Positions 1 to 6,994 of a DNA stretch of 64,000 nucleotides are shown here, piece by piece. Origin of the DNA: Pseudomonas frederiksbergensis (GTDB lineage Bacteria; Pseudomonadota; Gammaproteobacteria; Pseudomonadales; Pseudomonadaceae). A program made the position numbers and the translations under genes. The notes under the pieces were generated by a model. It searched no databases. It saw only the letters and a program-made list of their open reading frames with translations, and had not been told where the DNA came from. The DNA is taken from the NCBI RefSeq assembly GCF_900105495.1, contig NZ_FNTF01000002.1, positions 2,579,501-2,643,500 on the forward strand. Direction: 5' to 3'. Every line of letters begins with the position of its first letter. Position 1 is the stretch's first letter.

Positions 1-134
1 TTATCCTTGCAGGCCGACCTGAGGAACGTTTTAACCTCTTCCTTTGCGTGAGGGTAAAGGCCGGCGACGTAATCGGCTTCATGGTCCTGGGTGCAGTTGA
101 AGTGTTTGTCGTCTTTCGCTTTATCTCTAGCCAT
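1..134 (-). CDS. small hypothetical protein, 3' end outside the window
   Basis: Reading from ATG at 134 toward the left edge gives about 44 codons (N-terminus MARDKAKDDKHFNC) and no stop before the window ends, so the C-terminus is missing. The start is well placed: an AGGGAG ribosome binding site lies 7 bases upstream. The peptide is charged, has no membrane segment and carries a cysteine at each end of the visible part. It resembles small Pseudomonas hypothetical proteins of about 65 residues that I recall only vaguely; I cannot assign a function. It overlaps the end of the preceding small ORF by 8 bases, which suggests translational coupling if that ORF is real. Confidence 0.55.
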   Translation of the reverse strand, partial: MARDKAKDDKHFNCTQDHEADYVAGLYPHAKEEVKTFLRSACKD

Positions 135-309
135 GATTAGGCTCCCTTGAGTTCAAATGTTTTTCGATGGCCAGGGCCGTTTTGCCCCAAACGTTGCTGA
201 GCTTAGTGGCGCAAGCGAGTCCCGCCATACGAGCAACGAAATCAGGAAAGGGACGTAGGATTGGTCGGTGGTCTGCATTTTCGTTAAACGAAATGTGCTT
301 GAGTCGCAT
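127..309 (-). CDS. small hypothetical protein (uncertain)
   Basis: A 60-residue ORF whose TAG stop lies inside the start region of the next small minus-strand gene, an 8-base overlap of the kind seen in coupled pairs. The middle of the peptide (FPDFVARMAGL, then KLSNVWGKTALAIEKHLN) looks like a compact helical protein rather than random shadow sequence. There is no good ribosome binding site before the ATG at 309, so the start may lie elsewhere, and the region also forms the upstream end of the divergent LysR gene. Function unknown. It may simply be a non-coding open frame. Confidence 0.35.
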   Translation of the reverse strand: MRLKHISFNENADHRPILRPFPDFVARMAGLACATKLSNVWGKTALAIEKHLNSREPNHG

Positions 310-367
310 AGACGCCGATTGCGGCAGCTACCTAAACTGCCTTCGGATTTGGGAGCGGGGTCAGTGG

Positions 368-1291
368 ATGAATCGTAACGAACTACGCAAGGCCGACATC
401 AACCTGATGGTGGTGTTTGAAACGCTGATGCTCGAGCGCAACGTCACCCGGGTGGCGGAAAAATTGTTTCTCGGCCAGCCGACCATCAGTTCGGCGCTCA
501 ATCGCTTGCGCACGATGTTCAACGACCCGCTGTTCATTCGCGTCGGCCATCGTATGGAGCCGACGGCGCGGGCCGAGGAAATTATTCTGCACCTGTCGCC
601 GGCGCTGGATTCGTTATCGGTGGCGTTGAGCCTGACCCATGATTTCGACCCCACCAGCAGCACCATGACCTTTCGTATCGGGCTGTCGGACGATGTCGAG
701 TTTGGCCTGCTGCCGCCATTGCTGCGTGCCTTGCGCCAGGAAGCACCCAAGGTGGTGTTCGTGGTGCAGCATGTCGATTACTGGCGGATTCCGGACTTGC
801 TGGCGTCCGGCGATATCACCGTTGGTATCAGCCAGACTCGCGGGCTGCCGGCCAACGCCAAGCGCAAGCTGTTGCGGCACATCCTGCCCAACATTTTGCG
901 CGCGGACGCATCGGACACACCGCTGACGCTGGATGAGTATTGCGCGCGACCGCACGTACTGGTTTCCCACACCGCCAATGTCAGTGGCTACGCCGATGAG
1001 TGGCTGGCGGAGATTGGTCGCACGCGCCACGTGGTCCTGTCCGTGCCGCAATACAGCTCGTTGCCGGCCTTGCTGGCCGGGACCGATCTGATTGCCAGTC
1101 TGCCGGACTACGCCGCCGAAGCGATGGCCGCGTCCGGCCAGCTGTTCAAGGAACCGTTCCCGTTCAAGACGCCTACTCTGGACCTCTCGATGGTCTGGCT
1201 CAGCCATGTCGATACCGACCCGGCCGAGCGCTGGTTGAGGTCACGGCTGGAGGCGTTCATGAGTGAGCGCGCGGTTTTACCGCCCGAGTGA
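368..1291 (+). CDS. LysR-family transcriptional regulator
   Basis: A 307-residue LysR-type regulator. The N-terminal winged helix-turn-helix covers about residues 8-65 (RKADINLMVVFETL, then NVTRVAEKLFLGQPTISSAL), and the rest is the effector-binding domain. The frame is open further upstream, but ATG 368 is preferred because the HTH begins at the usual distance from it and a GGGAGCGGGG stretch precedes it. It lies 57 bases before the CHMI-type isomerase on the same strand, so it may control that gene. A second LysR gene follows on the other strand. The effector cannot be read from the sequence. Confidence 0.9.
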   Translation: MNRNELRKADINLMVVFETLMLERNVTRVAEKLFLGQPTISSALNRLRTMFNDPLFIRVGHRMEPTARAEEIILHLSPALDSLSVALSLTHDFDPTSSTMTFRIGLSDDVEFGLLPPLLRALRQEAPKVVFVVQHVDYWRIPDLLASGDITVGISQTRGLPANAKRKLLRHILPNILRADASDTPLTLDEYCARPHVLVSHTANVSGYADEWLAEIGRTRHVVLSVPQYSSLPALLAGTDLIASLPDYAAEAMAASGQLFKEPFPFKTPTLDLSMVWLSHVDTDPAERWLRSRLEAFMSERAVLPPE

Positions 1292-1348
1292 GTAGGGCGA
1301 TGCTGTGATATATGTACGATCTTTCTGCCCACTTTCAGGAGCTCAGTC

Positions 1349-1708
1349 ATGCCTCACCTGCACATGGAATACACCGCCAACCTGCCCGAGCTCAATGCTG
1401 ACGTGGCGTTGATCCGACTCAACAATGCGTTGGTGGCTTCCGGTCAGTTTGCTGCCGAATACGACATCAAGAGCCGAGCGGTGAAGGTTGAGACGTTCAA
1501 GGTCGGCACGTTGTCAGGTGAGCGAGCCTTTGTGCACGTGAAACTGGCGCTGTTGAGCGGTCGTTCGCCACAGATCAAGCAGCAGTTGTCCGAAAGTTTG
1601 CTGGCTGTGGTGCAGGAGCTATGTGAATGGCCGACGGGCATTGAAGTCCAGCTGGCCGTCGAAATCCTCGACATCGATCGAGATTCCTACACCAAGATAG
1701 CCCTCTGA
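1349..1708 (+). CDS. 5-carboxymethyl-2-hydroxymuconate delta-isomerase family protein
   Basis: A 119-residue protein of the CHMI family, part of the tautomerase superfamily. The family isomerises 5-carboxymethyl-2-hydroxymuconate in homoprotocatechuate breakdown, using an N-terminal proline as general base. Here the sequence starts MPHLHMEYTANLPE, so Pro is exposed after Met removal, and the length fits the usual 115-125 residues. AGGAG lies 8 bases before the ATG. No other homoprotocatechuate gene (hpaB-H) is in the window, so the true substrate may differ. It follows a LysR gene on the same strand and ends 3 bases before the stop of the convergent second LysR gene. Confidence 0.85.
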   Translation: MPHLHMEYTANLPELNADVALIRLNNALVASGQFAAEYDIKSRAVKVETFKVGTLSGERAFVHVKLALLSGRSPQIKQQLSESLLAVVQELCEWPTGIEVQLAVEILDIDRDSYTKIAL

Positions 1709-1711
1709 GTT

Positions 1712-2647
1712 TCACGCCATTTCCTGCTCGGTGCAGGCCTTGACCACTTGCTCGCGCAGCCAGGTGTTGGCGCTGTCCTGATCGACATTCTGGCTCCACT
1801 GCATGTCGAGGCTGAATCCCGGCAAGCCGTTGGGCGCTTCGCAATGTTTGAAGATCGCGTCGTTGGCCAGCAATTGCTGGATACGCCGAGGCAGGGTCAG
1901 GATGAAGTCGGTGCCGGTGATCATCTTCAGTGCCGCGCTGTAGCTGTTGGAGCGCGCGACGATCTGGCGTTTTTGCGCCTGCTGCGCCAACCAGCCGTCA
2001 ACCATGTTGGTGCTGGACGTCCAAGGTGTCGGGAACACGTGCCGGCGTTCAACAAAGGCTTGCAGGCTTAAACGCCGCTCCGGTGGTGAGGCACGTTTAT
2101 CGAAGACACAGACCAGGTCATCCTCCAGCAGCATCCGGGATTTGAAATCGCCGTGACTGCGATGAAAGTTCGGGCCGAAGCAAATCACCAGGTCGAGGCT
2201 GCCGTCGCGTAGCTCTTCGGCCGGGATGTCGGTTTCGAACTTGTGCATGTTGACCATCACTGGAAGGTCGGCGAAATCGAAGCTTTTCAACAGGCGCGGC
2301 AGGATCAACTGCTCGAAGTATTCCGGTGCGCAGATATTGAAGGTGACGGGTTGCAGGGTGGGGTCGAATGCTGGCGCACCGGCGTGACACAGGTTGATGC
2401 TTTCCAGGATCTTCAGCACGTGGGTGTACATGGTGCTGGCTTTGTAGGTGGGACGCATACCCGCTCGGGTATTGATGAACAGTTCGTCTTCGAAACTGGT
2501 GCGCAGCTTTTTCAGGCAGTAACTCACGGTGGACTGGCTGACGCAGAGCGCCTCGGATACACCGCTGACGCTGCTTTGCTCATACACGGCAATAAACACC
2601 ATGAGGTCCTGCATATCGAGCTTTCTAAGCAAGTTACTGTTCAGCAT
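1712..2647 (-). CDS. LysR-family transcriptional regulator
   Basis: A 311-residue LysR regulator. The HTH is clear at about residues 15-70 (LMVFIAVYEQSSVSGVSEAL, then VSQSTVSYCLKKLRTSFEDELF), followed by a substrate-binding-like domain. The sequence around MRPTYKA matches the NodD/NahR-like branch, like the LysR gene at 368. It faces away from the transporter pair at 2780-4889 and converges on the CHMI-type isomerase. Its target cannot be decided: the genes at its 5' side run in the same direction, so no shared divergent promoter points to a partner. Confidence 0.9.
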   Translation of the reverse strand: MLNSNLLRKLDMQDLMVFIAVYEQSSVSGVSEALCVSQSTVSYCLKKLRTSFEDELFINTRAGMRPTYKASTMYTHVLKILESINLCHAGAPAFDPTLQPVTFNICAPEYFEQLILPRLLKSFDFADLPVMVNMHKFETDIPAEELRDGSLDLVICFGPNFHRSHGDFKSRMLLEDDLVCVFDKRASPPERRLSLQAFVERRHVFPTPWTSSTNMVDGWLAQQAQKRQIVARSNSYSAALKMITGTDFILTLPRRIQQLLANDAIFKHCEAPNGLPGFSLDMQWSQNVDQDSANTWLREQVVKACTEQEMA

Positions 2648-2779
2648 CCGTTGGGTCTCGCTGTGCTCCTTGCGCTGACTGTGCGCAAACTTGTGCGACA
2701 GATCCTAACGGAACGATGGTGCCAGGAGAATGCCTTGTAGGCTTTTTCATGGAAAGTTGTGGGGCAATTCCAGCGGTCT

Positions 2780-3697
2780 TCAGCCCTGAACGGCTGCAGG
2801 CACCCCGCGGCGACTGGACATCAGCAAGGCCCACATACCGATTCCGACCAGCAGCGCGCCGATGATTTCCAGCGGCAGTGGCGGCTGACGGAACCAGAAC
2901 CAGTGAAAAACGGTGAGGAGCAGCGTGCTCAGGTAAATGTAGGAAATGACCGAGGAAGGGGCGATAACGCCGATGGCCCGATGCAGCAGCCAGAAGGTCG
3001 CCAGCGTGGCGAACACCGCCAGGTAAATCAGCCACCAGAAATCGCTCACGGTCAGCAATGACGCCGATCGCCAGCCGCCGCTGAGCCCACAGAATGCCAG
3101 CAGAAACAACGCGCCGAACAGCATGTTCCAGAAAGTCATGCCCACCGGGCCGCGCCCCTTGAGACTGCGGGCCTTGAGTCGTTGACTCAGGGGCGAGTAA
3201 AGCGCCATCGCCACGCAACCGACGCCATACACCGACACTGCATACAGCGATGGCAGCTCACCAGGGTCTGCGCCTTTCAACACCAGCAACACGGCCCCGG
3301 CAGCGGCCATCAGCATCGGCAGCACCCGCTGTTTCAGGTGGCTGTCGGGCATCAAAACCGCTTCGAACAGCAATGTCAGCAGTGGCACCAAGGTGAACAT
3401 CGTTCCGGTGTTGACGGCCGAGGTGTAGCGCAACGCCTCGAACAGCGAGCCGAAATACGCCGCCAGCAGCAAGCCGAGCACGGCATGGCCGAACAGTCCG
3501 CGGACGGTCATGGCGCTATCGCCCTTGAACAGCAACAGCGGCAAAAACACCAAGGCGCAGAACAGCAGGCGCAAACCGGTCAGCAGGATCGGGTCGATGG
3601 CCTGGCTGACCTGTGCTGCCGCCGAGAACGATGCAGCGATCAACAGTGCCCAGAGCAACATGCCGAGGTGAGCGGCGGCGAAGCCAGTGTGTTTCAT
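2780..3697 (-). CDS. DMT-superfamily (EamA) transporter
   Basis: A 305-residue integral membrane protein with about ten hydrophobic segments arranged as two EamA repeats, the usual length and layout of drug/metabolite transporters. The first repeat starts LGMLLWALLIAASFSAAAQV and includes GLRLLFCALVFLPLLL; the second starts near residue 160. The family mostly exports amino acids and other metabolites; the substrate here is unknown. Only 16 bases separate it from the stop of the MFS gene at 3714-4889, so the two are probably co-transcribed with the MFS gene first. Confidence 0.88.
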   Translation of the reverse strand: MKHTGFAAAHLGMLLWALLIAASFSAAAQVSQAIDPILLTGLRLLFCALVFLPLLLFKGDSAMTVRGLFGHAVLGLLLAAYFGSLFEALRYTSAVNTGTMFTLVPLLTLLFEAVLMPDSHLKQRVLPMLMAAAGAVLLVLKGADPGELPSLYAVSVYGVGCVAMALYSPLSQRLKARSLKGRGPVGMTFWNMLFGALFLLAFCGLSGGWRSASLLTVSDFWWLIYLAVFATLATFWLLHRAIGVIAPSSVISYIYLSTLLLTVFHWFWFRQPPLPLEIIGALLVGIGMWALLMSSRRGVPAAVQG

Positions 3698-3713
3698 GAT
3701 GTGGGTTCCCGGG

Positions 3714-4889
3714 TCAGCGAATGTGTTGGGCGTAATGCCGCGGATCGAAGCGCAAGACCATCAGGACCATCACTGCCATGACGCCGGTCAGTGACCACCA
3801 GGCCCATTCGAAGCTGCCGAGCTGGTCGCGGATCATCCCGGCAATCAGCGGCGAGAGACCGGCGATCAGGTAGCCGATGCCTTGCACGAACGCAGTCAGG
3901 CCACCGGCACGCCGGGGGTTGTCCAGATGATCCAGGGACACGATCAGGCTCATCGGGAACAGACCGCCGATGCCAAGCCCCAGCAGACAGGGCCACAACA
4001 GAGTCAGGTGTTGTGGGCTGAGAACAAGCCCGCAGAAACCGGCCATGATCAGCGCCAGCAACACCACCAGGACCACGCGCCGGTCATGGCTGCGGTTGGC
4101 GATGGCCGGTGTCAGCAGGCCGGATAACACTTCCATGGCGGTCAGGAACCCCAGCAGCAACCCGGCGTTTTGTTCGCTCCAACCTTTTTCCACGTAGTAC
4201 GGCGCCAGCCAGGCCAGCACGCAGGTGTAGGACGCCGTGCCCAGACCGAAGAAGATTGCGAGCAGCCAGGCGCGGGAATTGCCGAAGAACGACCCATTGC
4301 GCTGCGCCTGAGCAGGCAGCCTTTCACGTTGCACGCACCAAAACAGCAGCGCTACCAGCGCCAGCGCCGCCCAGATCGCCAGGCCCACACGCCAGCTGCC
4401 AGTGCGGATCATCACCAGCGGCGCAAACGACGCCGCAATCGCTGCGCCGCCCATGATCGATGTGACGTAGAGCCCCATACACATGGAAACATTGTCGCTG
4501 AAGCGGGATTTGATCAGCGTCGGTATCAATGCCTGGATCAGCGCGATACCGATACCCGCCAGCACGGCGCTGAGGATCAGTTCGGCCGCGGAATCGAGGA
4601 ATAACCGCGACACCGTGGCCACGCCGATGATCAGCAGCGAGAGCACCACGGTGCGTTGTTCGCCGATTCGTTGGCTGACGCTCAGGCCAAAGAACATCGC
4701 CAGTCCCATCGCCATCACTGGCAGCATGGTCAACAGCGAGGCCAGGCTGAAACTGAGCGCAATGTCACCGCGAATCGCCGACAGCAAAGGACCGACGGCG
4801 GCCATGGAAGGCCGCAGGTTCAGGGCGACAAGAATGATGCTGAACATCAGCCAGACGGCGGGGCGGGAGATTGCGCGAACGTTTTCCAT
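3714..4889 (-). CDS. CynX/NimT-family MFS transporter
   Basis: A 391-residue major facilitator protein with 12 predicted membrane segments. The N-terminal signature ALNLRPSMAAVGPLLSAIRGD is typical of the CynX/NimT (YeaN) branch, whose characterised members move cyanate or 2-nitroimidazole. The second half starts near residue 205 (LLAIFFGLGTASYTCVLAW). AAGG lies about 8 bases before the ATG. It is the first gene of a two-gene run with the DMT transporter. No cyanase (cynS) or nitroimidazole gene accompanies it, so the substrate is open. Confidence 0.88.
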   Translation of the reverse strand: MENVRAISRPAVWLMFSIILVALNLRPSMAAVGPLLSAIRGDIALSFSLASLLTMLPVMAMGLAMFFGLSVSQRIGEQRTVVLSLLIIGVATVSRLFLDSAAELILSAVLAGIGIALIQALIPTLIKSRFSDNVSMCMGLYVTSIMGGAAIAASFAPLVMIRTGSWRVGLAIWAALALVALLFWCVQRERLPAQAQRNGSFFGNSRAWLLAIFFGLGTASYTCVLAWLAPYYVEKGWSEQNAGLLLGFLTAMEVLSGLLTPAIANRSHDRRVVLVVLLALIMAGFCGLVLSPQHLTLLWPCLLGLGIGGLFPMSLIVSLDHLDNPRRAGGLTAFVQGIGYLIAGLSPLIAGMIRDQLGSFEWAWWSLTGVMAVMVLMVLRFDPRHYAQHIR

Positions 4890-4997
4890 CTATCGGACCT
4901 TGAATGACAAGGCGCCGATTAGGCGCGCGAGGCCTGCGGGCCGCAAATCAGAAAGTCCCAAGCAGTATTTAGAAATTAAATAACACCCCGTACTCCC

Positions 4998-5129
4998 TGT
5001 AGCAGCTGCCGAAGGCTGCGTCCGGCTGCGAAGCAGACGCACATTCTGGCACCGGATGAACCTGCCATACCGCATTGGCTGATTTAACGTCTGCTTCGCA
5101 GCCGAACGCAGCCTTCGGCAGCTGCTACA
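4998..5129. repeat. REP-type inverted repeat, family C (TGTAGCAGCTG)
   Basis: Two arms of about 42 bases (4998-5039 and 5088-5129) are inverted copies, each holding TGTAGCAGCTG, CGAAGGCTGCG and GGCTGCGAAGCAGACG, with a central spacer of about 48 bases. Related elements lie at 46058-46190 and, in compact form, at 56296-56363. It lies upstream of both flanking genes, in the gap between the divergent MFS gene and the glutamine synthetase-like gene. Confidence 0.85.
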
Positions 5130-5432
5130 TGTCCGGTGATGGTTCTCAATTGTTTAGTCAATCCGCAACCAAAGTTCTTCAAATCCTTATTTAACGACTT
5201 AACCTCCCGTGTGACGCTGCTGGTCATCTGTTCTCTGTGGTTTTCTCTATGGACGGTTGTCCCGTCGCACTTCCCTCCGAATTAGCCTTTTGGGCGCTGT
5301 GGCACTGCCGTCACGCGCGCCCACCGGATTCCTGCATTTCCCGTTGATTGTTCTTACAGGTCCCGCGCTATGCGCCGGGATCAAAGCGGCGACGCCTGTG
5401 CGTTTGCCTGACGCGGAAATAAGAGAATTCTC
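5130..5432. other. non-coding leader of the glutamine synthetase-like gene
   Basis: About 300 bases with no convincing gene on either strand. The last part before ATG 5433 holds only a weak AAGAGA as ribosome binding site. The stretch is less GC-rich near 5140-5190 (TTTAGTCAATCC, CCTTATTTAACG), where the promoter is most likely to be, which would leave a long untranslated leader. I do not recognise a riboswitch. Confidence 0.4.
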
Positions 5433-6815
5433 ATGAGTGTTGCCACGACATCTTTCGCCACCCAGCAAGAAGCCCTGACCTTTCTGGAACAGAACCCGGA
5501 TATCGAGATGTTCGAGTTGTTCATCCTCGACAACAACGGTGTACCGCGGGGCAAGTTGCTGCACCGCGATGAACTGCTGGCGGTGTACGAAAGCGGACGG
5601 CCATTGCCGAGCACCATTCTTGGCCTGACCATCAACGGCGATGACGTGGAAAACTCCGGCCTGGTCTGGGACGTTGGCGATATCGACTGCCGGGCGTACC
5701 CGATCAGCGGCAGTTTGACGCGCATGCCGTGGCGGTTGATTCCAACGGCGGCGGTGCAGGTCAGCATGCACCCGAAGGAGGGCATGCCCGCGACGATTGC
5801 CGATCCACGCCATCTGCTGGCGAAAGTCATCGAAGGTTTGCAGGCCGACGGTTATTACCCGGTGATGGCGGCGGAGCTGGAGTTCTACCTGCTGGATCAG
5901 CAGCGCGACAGCAATGGTCGGCCACAACCGGCGCGGGATGTCGATGGCGGGCGGCCGCGCGGGACGCAAGTCTACGGATTGCGTGAACTGGAGCAGATCG
6001 AACCGTTTCTGGCTGATCTCTACAGCGCCTGCAAACTCCAGGGCATTCCGGCGCGCACGGCGATTTCCGAATACGCGCCGGGGCAAGTGGAAATCACCCT
6101 CGAACACCGCACCGACGCCTTGCAGGCGATGGACGAAGCGGTGCGCTACAAACGACTGGTCAAGGGCGTGGCACACAAGCACGGGATGACGGCGTGCTTC
6201 ATGGCCAAACCGTTCGATGACCTGGCTGGCACCGGTATGCACATGCACGTCAGCCTGGCGGACAAGGAGGGCAACAACCTGTTCGCCAGCGAAGCCCCGG
6301 AAGGTACGCCGCTGCTCAAACAGGCGGTCGGCGGGATGCTCAGCACGTTGCTTGATTCGTTGCTGCTGTTCTGTCCGAACGCCAACTCTTACCGTCGCTT
6401 CCAGACCAACAGCTATGCGCCGCTGGCACCCACGTGGGGCGTGGACAATCGCACCGTGAGTTTGCGCGTGCCCGGCGGGCCGGCGTTTTCCCGGCATATC
6501 GAACACCGCATCTGTGGCGCCGACGCCAACCCGTATCTGGCGGCTGCGGCGATTCTGGCCGGGATCCATCGCGGTATTCGCGAACAACTCGATCCTGGGG
6601 CGCCGGTGGAGGGCAATGGCTACGCCCAGGCCACGGAACTGTTACCGACTGACTGGCTGACCACGTTGCGGGCGCTGGAAGGTTCGAACTGGGCACGGGA
6701 AGCGTTCGGCGGGGAGTTCCTCGGCGTGTACCTGGCGGTAAAACGTGCCGAGTATCGACAGTTCATGGGCGAAGTCGGCGAGCAGGACTGGCGCTGGTAT
6801 TTGCATCAAGCCTGA
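5433..6815 (+). CDS. glutamine synthetase family protein (gamma-glutamylpolyamine synthetase-like)
   Basis: A 460-residue protein with the type I glutamine synthetase fold. An N-terminal beta-grasp region includes ELFILDNNGVPRGKLL, and the catalytic domain shows MAAELEFYLLD (metal ligands), AISEYAPGQVEI, GTGMHMHVSL (catalytic loop), NSYRRF and RTVSLRVPGG. The N-terminal wording is that of the PuuA/PauA/SpuI group, which joins glutamate to putrescine or other amines, rather than GlnA; the adenylylation loop of GlnA is absent. No other polyamine-degradation gene is nearby, so it is an orphan member, and the amine substrate is not known. A terminator hairpin follows at 6868-6893. Confidence 0.87.
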   Translation: MSVATTSFATQQEALTFLEQNPDIEMFELFILDNNGVPRGKLLHRDELLAVYESGRPLPSTILGLTINGDDVENSGLVWDVGDIDCRAYPISGSLTRMPWRLIPTAAVQVSMHPKEGMPATIADPRHLLAKVIEGLQADGYYPVMAAELEFYLLDQQRDSNGRPQPARDVDGGRPRGTQVYGLRELEQIEPFLADLYSACKLQGIPARTAISEYAPGQVEITLEHRTDALQAMDEAVRYKRLVKGVAHKHGMTACFMAKPFDDLAGTGMHMHVSLADKEGNNLFASEAPEGTPLLKQAVGGMLSTLLDSLLLFCPNANSYRRFQTNSYAPLAPTWGVDNRTVSLRVPGGPAFSRHIEHRICGADANPYLAAAAILAGIHRGIREQLDPGAPVEGNGYAQATELLPTDWLTTLRALEGSNWAREAFGGEFLGVYLAVKRAEYRQFMGEVGEQDWRWYLHQA

Positions 6816-6867
6816 ACAGAATCTGAACCATTCTCAAATCAGTCAAGAGTCTTGGTCTAATGCCACG

Positions 6868-6893
6868 AGCCAACTAATCGTTGGCTTCTTTTT
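6868..6893 (+). terminator. Rho-independent terminator of the glutamine synthetase-like gene
   Basis: Stem AGCCAAC (6868-6874), loop TAATC, stem GTTGGCT (6880-6886), then TCTTTTTTTC. It lies 52 bases after the stop of the glutamine synthetase-like gene. The TTG at 6881 that could open the eptA frame sits inside this hairpin. Confidence 0.75.
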
Positions 6894-6994
6894 CACAAAA
6901 AATTGAGGGTTGGCTACCTAAAATTAGTGCAATCGCGGTAAATGAAGTTTTCACATTTGCCGATGGCACTTCTTTTCAGGAACAGCCGATCATC

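Noticed and set aside
4998..5129. Repeats considered as CRISPR or phage attachment sites
   Set aside because: They are single dyads scattered between genes, not arrays with spacers, and there is no cas gene, integrase or tRNA nearby.
5247..6587. 446-codon minus-strand open frame opposite the glutamine synthetase-like gene
   Set aside because: Antisense shadow with no protein-like features; the plus frame shows complete glutamine synthetase motifs.
6881..6994. TTG start extending EptA by 38 residues
   Set aside because: The TTG lies within a terminator stem-loop, the added residues are not membrane-like, and ATG 6995 gives the family length.
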